Shown: positions 42,720 through 57,700 of the stretch, one piece after another
Layout of the letters: the number at the start of each line of letters is the position of its first letter
Numbering within the stretch: position 1 is the first letter of the stretch
From: an uncultured Clostridia bacterium
GTDB lineage: Bacteria; Bacillota; Clostridia; Christensenellales; UBA1242
Direction: 5' to 3'
NCBI GenBank assembly: GCA_934772445.1
Contig: CAKVMJ010000003.1
Location: forward strand, 1 to 64,000
Length of the DNA: 64,000 nucleotides
The notes under the pieces: generated by a model
The model's database searches: none
Seen by the model: the letters and a program-made list of their open reading frames with translations, nothing else
Told to the model about the DNA's origin: nothing
Position numbers and translations under genes: made by a program

Positions 42720-45700
42720 TTAGAATTTATAAAGAACTAATTCAAACATTGGAGTTGTTTCATCATCTGCATTTACAAAACTATCGTATTTCCATTGATG
42801 ATTATTATAGAAACTAATTAATGTTGTAGAATTTCCATTACTATAAACATAATCGAAAGTTGCTAAATTAACATCATTTTTACCCTCAATATTTTTATTA
42901 TCCTTACCACCAAACAATCTAACATCTTTAAATGAATTGTTTGTGCTATTACCAGCCATACTTTGACTAATTACTTCTTTACTCTTAAATTCAAATAAGT
43001 TTGTTGAATTTGCGATTTGAGCCTTACCTATCAACGCACCAGAGTTAGTTGTTTCAACTGTAACACTACCAATATTTTGAATGTTTTTAACTTCTGTTAC
43101 GCCATAATAGAACCATTTAAACGAACCAGCTTCTTGCTTTCTTTCGCCATAGATTTCTAAGTAACCAAGTAAGCCACCAATATTATTTAGAGTAACTTCT
43201 TCTTCATTTATAATATCGCCAAAGTTTTTAGCCACATTCAACTTACCTCTAAGCGAACCAAATAATCCGCCAACATAAGATGCATCGCCTAATAATGAGA
43301 TACTTGCATAATTTGCCACAACTTCGTTTATAGAAACTGCATCACCTGCAATACCTCCCACAAACTCTCTTGCAGTAATATTTCCATTATTAACCAAATA
43401 TTTTAACCCATTATTTTCATAATTGAAATCTGCATTGAAATTATCATTATTAGTTTGAGATACCACGCCATCAGTTTCAACAGATATTGTTTCAAAATAA
43501 TCATTTGAACTTGCTGTGTGGTTTAATTTACCAATTATACCACCAACATTTGCGTAACCTTCAACATTTCCCATATTTCTTAGGTAGTAAACCGATTTAT
43601 CAACTTGTTTACCAACAATGCTTGTTTTCATACCAAATCCGATAAATCCACCAACATAATTATTACCTTTAATATTACCCTTATTTAGAGTTTGATAATA
43701 ATTATTGATTATGATTTCACCACTAATATAATAAAGTCCTGTTGCATCATCAACTAAATAATTATTGTTTTCATCTTTTTCAAAATCGTTATATCCTGAA
43801 TCTGTTTCTTTTGAATATGTGTTTCCACTTAAAGTTAAGTTTTCAACATAACCAAATAATCCGCCAACATAATTTAAGCCAGTTACATTTCTTGAATTTA
43901 GAATATCAACTGCTTGAACATTATTTGCAATCATCACACCAGCCATACCACCAACAAAACTATAATTATTAGCAGTGATTAAACCAGAATTTGTGATGTT
44001 ATTTAATTCAACAACTGATTGGCTACCGCTAGAGTAAAGTTTTTGAGTGAAATTACCAGTAATTTCATTTGCAATTATTTCAGTTCCAACGAAACCAAAT
44101 ATTCCACCAACATAGCTTGCTAACGAATTAGAAGTTTCAATATCTCCAGCATTAGCTATATTATTTGCAATCAAACTATTTGAGCAATCTACAAAACCTA
44201 TAATTCCACCAGCAAAACTACCTTTTGAGGTTACTTTTGCAATGTTATTTAAGTTTGTAAGTTCGATTGTTTCAGCTTTGATGCTTGCAACGATTGAACC
44301 TGAATAATCGCCATTTGCATTGATTGAACCAGTGTTTGTAATTTCTCCATTTACGCCTTGAATAGTTGAAGATTTTGCATCAATGAAACCAATTAAACCA
44401 GCAACATAAGTTGAACCAGTAATTCTACCAGTATTTTGACAATTATTTACAACACAACTTACGCCATTATCATAACTAGATACAATTTTTCCAGCCAAAC
44501 CACCAACATAATCTTTACCAGTAACGCTATTATTATTGAAGCAAGCTACAAACTGAACCACCTCAGCAGATGAATTTCTTATTGCAATTAATCCGCCAGC
44601 AGATTCACTTGCAGTGATTAACCCAGAGTTTTTACTATTACTAATTAAAACTTTTCCATCAACAATTGCAACAAATCCACCAACATTTATTCCATTCAAA
44701 TCGCTTTTATTAATGCAATCTTGAATATCCAAGCTTCCTGTAACATATCCAGCAAGTCCACCAATATTGCCTGCGGATTTATAGTTAAATTTACCATTGT
44801 TTTCACAATTTTTAAATATAACATTTTCAGCTTTACCAATTAATCCACCTATATTTGTAGTTGCAACTAAGCCTGTTAGAGTTGCATCATTTGTAATATT
44901 TTCAATTACGCAATCTCCTGTGGCTATAAATGCAATTATACCAGCAGAATCTTCATCTATAGATGTAACAGAAACTGAATTTGTACTTGAGAACCCTATG
45001 TATCCAATTTTTGAATTTTGAATTGCATAGAATAATCCACCATCTGAAACTGTTAAATTGCTTAGAGTTCGCTCAACTTTTGTATTTGAAGCTAAGTTAT
45101 ATCCAAATAAGTTACCTTTAAAGATATATGGTTTTTCACCAATTGAAGCCCAAACTTTAGAACTAAAATCTAAGTCATTTAAGATTCTTACATCAATACC
45201 AGCAAAATCATACTCGCCATTATTAACTATTCTTGCAATCCAAGCAAGTTCGCTTGGTTCTTGAATATCCACATAACCATTTGTTTTGATTGTTTCAATG
45301 AAAGTTTTTTCTTCATCTGTGATAACATTCTCATTATGATACTTATCTTCACCCGGCATTTTAGTACCATAAATCCAATAATCGAAATAAACTGGGTAAC
45401 CATTATTTAAACTATTAACCCTACACCAAATCTTACCAAATCTAAATCCGTCAATAGAGTTATCTGTTTTTAAAGTATCCGAACTTATATTTATAAGTTT
45501 GTTATCTCCGCCAACTGTGGCTAGAGAAGAAATTGTATAAATCTTTCCTGCAATTCGAGAGTGGTTTACATTCTCACCAGAACTTAAAGCATCAATTTCA
45601 GTTGAGATATAGATTACACCATCAACCCAAATATTAAATGAAGTTTCAGCAAATCCAAATAATCCGCCCACATTCTGCTTACCTTCAATATTTCTAGCAT

Positions 45701-48700
45701 TAATATTTGTTGTTATATCACCATTTGAAATATAGCAATCTGAGAATGATATACCTGAATTAGAACTTCCAACAAATCCGCCAGCAGTATTACCATAAGC
45801 ATAGCCTTCAAATGAACATTGACTTAATATTGGTTGGTCAAAGTTTTTACCAATAATTCCGCCAACAGTTTCGCCATAAAGCATTACTTTGCTTGTACCA
45901 TTATATGTTCTTATTTGAACACGAGAATAATTTGATGCGCCATTATTTTGTCCAGCTAATGTACCGGCATAAGTTTCAGTGCCACCAGCAAGCAAGATAC
46001 CGCTACTTAAAACTAAATTTGAAATTTTAGCATTTCTAGTATAACCAAATAAACCAATAACTTTTCCGCTAACAAATCTACCAGAAACGGATAAATCTGT
46101 GGTTACATTAATTCCGCTTATTCTTCTATTGTTTCCAATGAATGTACCATTAAATGGTCTTGCACTTGTTCCGATTGGTGACCAAATATATCCAGTTAAA
46201 TCTATATCAGCCATAATTTCAACTTTAGCACCATTTGCCACTGTTCCATTATTCCAATCGCTAGCAAATTTTGCTAATTGATTAGCATTTATAATTGAAT
46301 AAGTGCCTGTGGATTTATCATACGCTTCTTGATAATTACTCCATAATTGATTAGTTGTAATTAACCAACGAAGCTCAACTCTTCCATCTTTATCTAAAGC
46401 CCAAGTTTTTTCAAAATCAAATTTTGCTTGGTTTTTACCTGCTTCATATTCATTTAAGAAAGATTTTATATCTATATTAGCTATATCCAAAACGCTTACT
46501 TTTTCGTTCTTATCGTTTCTATAATCATAAGAAGAACCATAAGCCATATAACTATTATACATTGTTTTTTCTTGATTAAAGATAGCCTGACTTTCCGTTG
46601 TGATACGGCTCTTTATAAACACGCCATTAAAGCTTGTTAGATTATTTACATCGGCTTCACTAATTATACCATTATTAACCAATGTTTCCATTCCGCCATC
46701 TTTTAATCCTATTACAACACTTAAACAATCTAAGCTTACATTCTTTGCACCACTTTGAGTGAATGTTGATGATAAATAAATTGTTTTATTTTCTAGGCTT
46801 AAATCTTCTGGCAATACTGTACCGCCATATCTAATAGCCGAATATTTATCTTTGTCATCACCTGTTAGCAATGTTATATCTGTTGTAATCTTAACATTTT
46901 GATTATTTCTATTACCTAGCTGAATTTCTGTTAGAGTATCTTTAATCGTTGGAAACCTCATATTTGTTGTTCCAACACTACCCTTAACCCATTCAGCATT
47001 TTCTGTTCCACCTAACTTTAAGCTATTCAAACTGCCTTCAGTAAATTCTTTATAACCTTTTGCAAGTCCATAGCCATTATGATTTGGAATGAAATCGTAA
47101 ACATAGCAAATATTATTGAATAAACCATCTTTACGAACTTCGTTTCTTTTATATTCACCAATAATACCGCCAACTTTCTCTTCTTTCTTTAATATACCAA
47201 TCTTACTTAATGAATAACTGCTTGATATATTAATTCCATCACCGATAACATCACCCATAGTTTCGCTTACTAATCCAATTAATCCGCCAACAGTATTATA
47301 ACTAATACCATTAGATTCTTTTGCTTTAATTGAACCAGCAGAATATGTTACTAAGAATATATCTGTGGCTAAATTATTAGATTTAATATAACCAACAAGT
47401 CCACCAATATTATTTCCATAACCATCTTCAGTTTTAATATTTAAATTGCTTACAGATTTTTGAATTATAATACCGATATTCTTATCAACTGCATCACCTG
47501 CAGCATCAAAGCTTTCAAACTTACCAACAAGTCCGCCAATATTTGAATTGTTTGCCTTATTTAAGACAACATCTCCACAAGCAGAACCACTATTGAATAT
47601 CCTAACCGACCTACCATAACCGATTAGGCCACCAATATTAGTTTCATCAACATTTGTTCCTTCAATATTAACGCTTGCAACACCATTTATAAATATTGCA
47701 CATTCAGTTTTACCAACAAGTCCACCAATTGTGGCATTGGATTTATCTCCATTCAATACAATATTACCAACGGCATTTGCGATAATCGGAATTTCATCTT
47801 CATCTTCACATTGAACATAACCAGCAACTAATCCTACATTCACACTAGCATTTGAAATTATAAAGCTCTTAGCTATTCCATTTGCAAAACTAATCTGACA
47901 ATTTTCAACCCTGCTCTTATTACCAGTTAGGCTACCAACTAGTCCACCAGCATTTAACGCACTTGTTGCTATATCATCAATAATACTTAGATTTAAATTC
48001 GTAAACTTTGTGTTATTTGCTTGGTTTACCAAAACACCAAAGTTATCTCCGCCCGCACTTATTATCTTTCCGCTAGCTGTTTCTATATTGAAATCTTTAA
48101 ATGTTGCACCATCAGCACATTCAAATATAGAAGCTCTCACATTTAGAATTGTACTATCGTTATATGATTTAATAACACCTGTGAATGGATTATTGATTGA
48201 GTTTAATGGGTTCCAACTCTCTCTATAATTATCCATATCAATATCGTTTAATAAAACATAAGTTTTGCTTGGATAGTTTGCTGTATTATTTACTAAATCA
48301 TAAATAGTTTGAACATAAATTACATCTTCATAAACCTTAGTTCTAACTCTTGGGAACACATAAGTTTCGTTTTCCGACCTAGTACCTGTGGTCTCACTCA
48401 TACTAACACCAAACCAAGTATCTTGTCGCCAGTTATCATAAATATTTTGAGGTCTTGAATTTTTACCATTATAAGAGAATTGTAATGTTACCTCTCTTTC
48501 ATCACCAGTTTTGGTTGTATCTAATAAAATCTTTGTTAGGTCGTATTCGCCTAATTCTGATTCGCCATAGTTTCTTACAATATAATGATTATCTATTGCA
48601 TTACCTTTAATATATTCTGCATCATAAATTCTAGCAGTTAAACCATCGGTTTTTGTTTCATTAATCATATATTTACCAGTGATAAATTCTTTAATTGTTC

Positions 48701-51700
48701 TAAATGAACCATAATTTGCTAATCTTGAGAACCTATAATAATTGAATGCATCATCTGTATCACCAATTGCATCTTTATTTTTCAATTTAGATGTGAAGTC
48801 GCCAGAATAAGCATAAGTGGAAGGAATAGAATTTGAACCTTCAAACATTATATATTTAGTTAAGTTTCTAACCAAATACTCATTTTCTCTATTCGCCTCA
48901 TTTTGGTATTCACCAATAATATTCAAATCATCTGTGCCATTTAATATTGCTTTAACGCTTGTTGCATTACCAATTTCTAAGATAAGTTTTTTACTATTAC
49001 TCTTTGCATACGCCATCATAAAGTAAACACTCTCACTCTTAACTCTTTGGTTTGTTGGGTTTTTAGATGTGTTATACCATTCAACATCGCCATATAGATA
49101 TGCACTATTTGTGTTATAAGACATTGCCCTACCAATAAACGAACCAATTTCTGCTTGATATGCATCAATTCTATAAGTTTTTCTATTTACAACTTTATGA
49201 GAATCTTTCCATAAGTTTGCTCCAACAACTGAACCTAGAGAAATGGTTGTGTTCATATTATTACGATGAATATCTGACCAATTCTTAATATAATAATCGT
49301 TGTTTCTGCTTGCATTTAATAAATCATAATTATTAAAGGCATCTTCCATTGTTTGGATACCAATAAGTCCACCATAAGAAATGAATGAGAATACAGATGC
49401 AGTTGTATAAACATCTTTCAAAGATAAACCAATAGATAATCCAACAATACCACCTGCAAATTTAGAATTTATGCTTGCAACATCAACTCTATTATAACTA
49501 AATTCAATATTACCACTATAAGATAATCCTGCAAGACCACCTATATAATGAGCATTCGCATTAGATGCCCCAAATAGGTTTGGATTTTCGCCTTCAAACA
49601 AGCCATCATCATCGCCAACAGCAACTCCCCATTCAATTGAGATAGTTGATTTTGCATCGTTTGAATCGAAATTCTTAACTTTGTTATAAATTTCCGAATC
49701 CATTGCAGTTTGATTTTCGTGAGTTACTTCACTGCTAGTTATATCGCCTTCTAAGTGACCAACTAATCCGCCACCAACTGCACTTGCTATTATTCTTGTG
49801 TTTTCAGAAACCACCAATTTTGAATTACTAATTAATGAGTTTCTTCCAACATAACCAAATAATCCACCAACAACCTCGCCTCTTAAGCTAATATCGGATA
49901 GAACTTGGTTACTTCTAATATTTGCATTGCTAACCACATCGCTTCCAAGGTCTATTGTTTTTGCCTCTAATATTCCAGCAATACCACCAGCATAAGAAAC
50001 TTCATCAATATTTGAAATATAATTTCCTTCATCGTTTGTTGAATAATGATATAGATTAAATCTATGAGTTGGGTCATCAACTTTAGCCGAATATCTATTT
50101 GCTGGACCAGTGTACATATTAGATTTAATAGAAACAGAAGATTTTATATTTGTAACTATAGTTTCATCGCCAGAGATTTTTCCAGCAAGTCCACCAGTTG
50201 CATTAAATCCATTGATTAATGAATTTTCATCGCCAAGAATTTGAATATTTTCAATATCTCCGCCCTCAATTCTTCCTGCCAATGCTCCAACATATTTAAC
50301 GGCTGTGGCACTGATTGTATTTATATCCAAATTAAGATTTCTAACATTAGAACCTCTTAATCCATCTTCTTCGCCTTTCAAAACTTTAAATAAACCAATT
50401 TCTTCAATTGCTTCTTCTTTAACCTTTTCATTTTCAGCAACTATCTTTAAATCTTGAATGGTCATACCATTACCCTCTAAATCGCCTCTAAATGTAAGTT
50501 TATAAGTTTTTACAGACTCTAGAACATTATCAAAATAAATATCTTTAACAAATCTTAAATATGCATCTTGGTCAACAGTTGTTTCTTCGCCCATATTATT
50601 GATTTGTAATGAGTAAATATTAAATTTTGATGCAGATGTTATAAGATATGGATTTAATACACTTTCGCCATAAATTATATTAACACCTTTTGAATTTTCT
50701 TGAACATAACTATATGTATAAGAACTCTCGCTATTTTCATCAATTGCATTGATTGAGTTTACAGCAACTAGCAAGATTTCTAATATATCTTTATCACTTA
50801 ATTCTTTATAATTTGTACCTTGTATAGAACCAGTATAAGTAATGCCATTTATGAAATAATTATTCATTATATTCTGAACGGTATTATTACCAGAAATAAT
50901 TAAATCTGTTTTGATAAGTGGGTTTTTAACAGTTATATAAGCATCTATTATTGCCTCACCAAGTTTAGTTGCATAACCGCAAGACCTATTTTCATCTTCT
51001 TCTATACTATTAGATGTGTTGTTTCCAATTAATCCAATAAATATTTCTTTATTTGAAATTCCATTATCTGGATATCCAACGCCATCATTTGTTGTTGCTT
51101 CCAAAATTCTTGATTTTACTCTAATATATCCCATATCTGATGCTAATGTTTCAAGCACAGCTTTTATATCACTATTAGATGGCAATTGAGGAATAAAGTT
51201 TGCCTTTCTCAAACTCATAGTTTTTAAGTTTGCAGAAACAAGTTCTGGAACTCTTGAAGTATAACTATTATGTTTGAAATAATTTGCAATTGCTTTATTT
51301 TCGCTTGCTTTGTTATTATTTGCATCTGGAATAAACCAAACTGCTCTTGCCAATTTCTCCGGGTCTTTTGTACCATTCTCAGCATAATCACTATTAAATG
51401 AATATGTTGCAAAACTTGTATAGGCTGCAAATTCCACAGATGATAATCCAATTGCAGTACTATCGCCTGAGCCAAATGGATCTGACCATAGTTTTTCTTG
51501 GTTAACCACGAATTGTAAGTTCTTACCACCTTGACCAGTTGTTAAGAATATTTCTTGCAATCCAACATAAAGTTTGCCATAGTTTTCTTCAAAACCTTCA
51601 TCATCTTTATGGCTATATAATGCACTAAATATATCAAATAATTGTTGATAATCGTTTTTATTTACTTGCATATAATAGCTATTTTCAATCTTACCTTCAT

Positions 51701-54700
51701 TCAAACTTTGTGAAGTTGAACCTTCAAATATAACACCTGTGAAAGGTTTATGATAAGTATCGTTTGTTTGAACAGAAGATAATGTGAAGGAATTATTAAT
51801 AGAAGCTGAAGCACCATTTGCAAATACGAATCCACTCGAACCACTTGCTAATATCAAGATATTAGAATATGAATTTGATACCACACCACTATTTGAATAT
51901 ATAAATCCAGAAGCATTTCCAGCTGAATTAATAACTGAACCTACAGCTCTTTGATTTAAAATATTTGTGTAAGTTAATTTAGTATCGGTTTGGCTATTTA
52001 AGAATTTATTTAATTCATAACTTGTACCATTTGTGATTTCATTATATGTATATTTCAAACCTACATATCTTTTATCAAATGTATCACCATTTTCAAGTTC
52101 CGTACTTCCAGTAACACCTGAAATATTTGGAGTTTGAGTAAATTCACCTTGAACTATTCCTCTACCATAAACATAAGAATAATTAATTTCTCCGCTATTA
52201 AATATCGCAAAACCTGCAGTACCATTAGATGTATAACTTCCAGCACCTTTTTCGGAAATATTATAGATGTTTCCGCCTTTGAAATAACTTGAAGCCACCT
52301 TACCGCCACTAGCATTTTCGCATACAAATCCAGCAACATAAACATTACCAATAATTGAAACATTTTCAATAGCACTATTTGTTATATATCCGCTGTTAAC
52401 ACCAACCACTCCGCCAATTCTTATATCTTCGCTAGAACTAATTGTGTTACCAGATATTTTTATAATACTTGTTGTTCTATTTGAATTATCTAGCAATGGA
52501 TTATTGCTTTTATATGTTGAATAATATGATGCTTTAATTCCATCTGCTTTTCCAAGCAAGCCATCTCTTTCTTCTCTGAATTTATCCGCATCGTAAGTTA
52601 CATAAGCATTTGTAATTGTACCTTGGTTTTCACCAGCAATTAAGCCAAATCTTATCTGACTTAAATCTTGAACTACAACATTAATATCGCCTTCTGCGTT
52701 TTTGATTTCTAATGTATCATCAAAGTTTCTATTATATGGAACTGCTTCCAAAATAATATTTTTAAGAATTGTTGCTTCGGATACCACTCCGAATAAACCA
52801 ATATTTGTTTGGCTATTTTCAACAAAGTTTGCAAAAGATTTTAATCTTAAAACATAACTATTACCATCAAGGCTTGCAATTGCGGTGTTTAATGGAACCC
52901 AGTTTTCTAATTCCAAATCTTCCATTAATATATAGTGTACGCCCGCTTGCATATTTTTCAATTCTTCAACAGTATAGATAGGTTCTGGATTTTCTTCGTT
53001 TGACAATTGAATTGCATTAAATCCAAACTCACAATCAAAACTCTTTGAGTATTTATTTTGTTCACGATTTACAATATCTTCAGCGCTATCCGCAAGTCCA
53101 ACGCTTGTTTTACCATTTATATCTTTACCATATCCAATTGAAACGCTTAAAGCAAGTTTTGTTTGAGTATTTATATTAGTAACCCTAACATTCAAAGTTG
53201 CATAAGGTTCTAATAATTCCATCATACTATTTTCACCGATTGAAACTGAAATTCCAGTATTTAATCTGCTTGCTCTAGCATTTGTAATTTGAACGCCATT
53301 ATAATTGCCTTCAACAGATAATGTTTCATAACTATCACCATCAACATATTTCCAATAAGCAGACCTATATAGATAATAAGCATCAGATAATGTACCTTTA
53401 TTTAAAACGCCAGTTTGATTTGCATATTCATCAATTCTATTTGATAAAACATCAATAGTTGTTCTATCCATTTCCACTTCTCCGAAGTTGCCCGCTTGAT
53501 TTTGCCAAGTGGAAATTAAATTCGAACCATTAGCACCATCATTTTTCATTAAGTCTTCTAGGCTTATATATTCACCAAATAAACCTCTTGAAGTTATTAA
53601 TGCTTCTAATTTTGTAATATCTTTTCTAATGTTTGCTAAAATTGTATCCGCATTTTTAGCAATTTCATCAGCAGAATTTCCAAGAGCTGTTCCAAATTTT
53701 ATGGTTAAATCTTTATAAGAAACATATTTTGCATCTATAACCGCTTTTAACGCATATTCTTGATTATAATTACCATTTAATTCGTATTCTCCAGAATCGT
53801 TTTTCTCAACTCTTTCTGCTACAACATTATTAATAACATATTCAGAAATTATAAATGAAACTTTCTTTTTAGATTCATATCTATTATTGTTTATTATCTT
53901 ATAAACCGTTACTTCAAGCGAAAATTCTTCGCCAATAATATCTCGATTATAAGGAACATAGAACCTATAAGTTTCGCCATCTTTATCTGGCATTACCTGT
54001 CTATTTAAAATATATCTCTCAACCGCTTCATCTTGCAATGAATAAGTTTTATTTGCAAGAATAATTGATTCTATATTTTTATCAACAGTTAGATTAAATA
54101 ATTTACTTTCATCAATCGTACCATTTGTTCTAACAGTTAATTCAACTTCAGTTCCAATAGCAATTGCTGTTTCGGTTTCGCCATTAGAATTAAATACTAA
54201 ATCTGGAGTTAATTGAGGAGAGATAATTAATTTTTCATCTATAACTTTCTTTCCATCTGCATAACCAACTAAATGTAATTCAAATTTAATGCTTGCATCA
54301 CTAAATGTTGGAATACTTGTTTTTACATAATAATTACCATTATATTGGTATTCCACCAAATCTTCATTTGGATAACCATAACTTATTTGTTTTAAGTTTA
54401 ATGAATTTGAAACTTCAACATTCCCCTCATCATCAGCAAGAGATGTATAGTAACCACCAAATAAGTAATTATTGTTTATTTCTCCGCTCTGATTTGTTAT
54501 ATAATTTGCATACATCTGCTCTAATGAAACAGAATATCCGCTAACCACATTTGAGCTTAGAGTTAGAGTGTCAACCTTACTATAACCTGGGTGAATATTT
54601 ATATGCAATAATCCCGGTTGACCACAAACCAATGTGTTTGAAATAAAGCTTTGATTTATGCTTGTGATTACATTTGGTTTACCAGTTTCAACATCATAAG

Positions 54701-57700
54701 ATTGCAATGTTATATCAGCATAATGATTTAGTGTAACTTTTTCCACAGCTTGTGAATTAATTGCATAATCAAATGAAACTGCTTCCACTCTACCATTGTT
54801 ATCACCATACTTTTCTGAGTTGTTTACTAATGCAAAGAATGAAAATTTTAGATTTTCAGTTTCGGAAATATAATATTTATATTCATCTAAAACTGTGATT
54901 GTGAAACTATATTTAATATATTTAGTTTCATCATAATTTTCTTCTAATTGGATTACATTATGATTTTTATCAAATCTTTGTATTGATGTTAATAAAACTC
55001 TAAATTTATCAACAGTAAATCCTTCAAACACCTTATCATTTAAAGGCAATTCATAAACTTTAGCACCATCTAATCGGCTTGTACCTTTATCTGTGATAAA
55101 TGAATCTATATCTTTATTTGTAAATTCATCATATATGCTTTCAACAGTTTCGAATGTAAATTCTTCTGGCATTATAACATCACCAGTTAAATCTAAATAT
55201 TCGTTTTTATTATTTTGAACCGCAATATAAAGTTTTGCATTTGGATTATCTGTGGTGATTGTGGTTTCAAAACTGCTTGGACTGAATGGGTTTGTTTTTG
55301 AATCTATAATTGTGGAAACAGATTTTGTACCATTAATAATATTGATATTAAACTTATCCCCACTATCCACACTAAGTTCATTACTATTCTTATAAATTAA
55401 AACTCTTGTATTATCATTAATTTTAATATAAGGAACTGCCATTAAACTATAAGTTGTGGCATTAAGTCCGCTTATTACAGCTTCTGTTGCGTTATCACAA
55501 TCAATATAAATTAATTCGCCTTTATCTTGAACCTTATTTACCTTAAACACTTGATTATTAATAGTAAATCCATCTGGAATACCTGTTAAGCCTTCGTGGT
55601 AAACTTCAGTTCCTCCATTTGCTAAAACATAAAATCTAACGCCAAAATCAAAATAATTATTATTTTCAAGAGGAACTGCACCATAAAGTTTTATCAATGT
55701 TTTATCAACGCCATCTTGAGCAGTTAAACTCTCTGAAATACTAAAGTATAATCCGCTTGAAGTATTCTTAATTATATTTAATGTTGGGTTATTCTTTGAA
55801 AGCTTTGTAGTTCTTGAAGAATCACTATAAATATCAATATTAGAAATTGCATTTATAATATTTACTTTTATTATTTTGCTAAATTCTGTGTTTAATTTAC
55901 TTGTGATTGATAATTCTGCCACACCACTTCCGCTAACAACCAAATATGCTTTGCCATTTTCATTTACAATTTTTACCAAGTTTGAATTACTCTTGATTGT
56001 AAGTTCGCTTGAAGAAATAAATGAAGGAGTGGCAATTGCTTTAATTACATCATTAAGCAAATATCTATTTTTCAAAGCTATTAATGAATTAATATGAGAT
56101 GTAAATACTTTTTCATTTTGAGTTATCTTATCTAAATTGCCATCGTGATTGAAATCGTAATAGCCAAATTTTAATGGAAGCTTTTCTGTATCTACACTAA
56201 AGTAGGATAATGTTATTTCATCTGCTTTAACTTGAGATTCAACGCGTTTTGCAATAAGTTTATTTGATGTTGCATCATAAGTTTCTTCTAAGATTTCTTC
56301 TGTTTCAATAACTTTAACAATTGTACCAGTTTCAACCTCACCTTCTGATGGATAAGTTTTATCAACGAAATTACATTCAATGCTCAAATTCTTCGGAGGT
56401 AAATCAACCACAAATTGAACTTTACCATTCTTTTCTTTATCTTTAGAAAGCACAATTGGGAAACCATTATTAACTTCTTGATTTAAGTAATAATCTTTTT
56501 TATCTAAATTTGCTGGTTTGCCATTAGTTTTATCCCAACCAGTTTCATTATCTATAACATCAATAATTTCTAAATTCCAAGAAGAATTTCTAAAGTTAGA
56601 ATAATAATTAATATTTGAAATAATCAAATTTGTTAGGAATAAATTATCTTGATAAAGTTTAACATCAACAAGTGTACGAGAAAATCTTTCAATACTATCA
56701 TAATAATATAATTGATTGTTAATCTTTATAAACTTACCATTACTATCCGCATCACCATTCTCATCACAACGAAGAGTTTTAGATTCTTCAATATAATGTA
56801 AGCTTAAATCACTACCTATATAAGATACATAATTACCATTTATTTGTTTTTTATAAGTTTCTAAAACTATATTGCCATTTTTAGCATAACTTTCATTAAT
56901 TGTAATTAAATTAGCACCAATTTCATAATTGCTTCCATTTTTAATTACAACAAAACTTTCAAATCCAATATAGAAACTATTTAAAATTAGAATATTTGGA
57001 ACTCTAAACTTTTTATTAATTGTGGTTGTGCTAACAACTTTTGAATAATTGCCCGTGTTTCCATTATCATCAAGTTTTGCATAAGAAGGAAGAGTTTCAT
57101 AAGTTGTGTAATATAAAGTTTCAACTTTAGATGAAATTGTTTTTTCATTAACAATTCTAATAGTTAGAACAACTTTATATTGCAAATTAGATAATAATTC
57201 GCACCAACTATCAAAGCTTCTATTATTTTCAACTTTATCATCTATCACAAAGCCATAGCCATTTAACATACTTGCAAATGCACCGCTATCAACAGTATCA
57301 ATTGTTTGATTAAATATATTTGATACCACAGTTTTAGCTTGAGTTAGATTTGTTACAGTTGTTTTTGCAAAATATTGTCTGTTAAATTTCACCAAATCTA
57401 AAGATTCTGAAACAATTTTCTCTGAATATTCGTTAATTCCAGCAAAATTTTGTACAACATTTGTTGTTCCATATTCTTTCAATAATGAATATGAATTTAT
57501 AATATTATACGCACCGAAGTTTTCATCACCATATTTATAAGATTTACTTAATGAATAAGTGATATTACCTCCACTACTTCGAATTGATGCATTGCTAATA
57601 ATACCTGTGGCATCACCAATAAATCCGCCTGCTTTTAGGTTATCATTTTTAAAGTAACCATCAACAACCATATTCTTAAGCACAATTGCAATAGAATTAT

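Noticed and set aside
43742..43972. Several plus-strand frames of 60-80 codons inside the giant gene
   Set aside because: All are shadows of the minus-strand coding sequence without ribosome binding sites.
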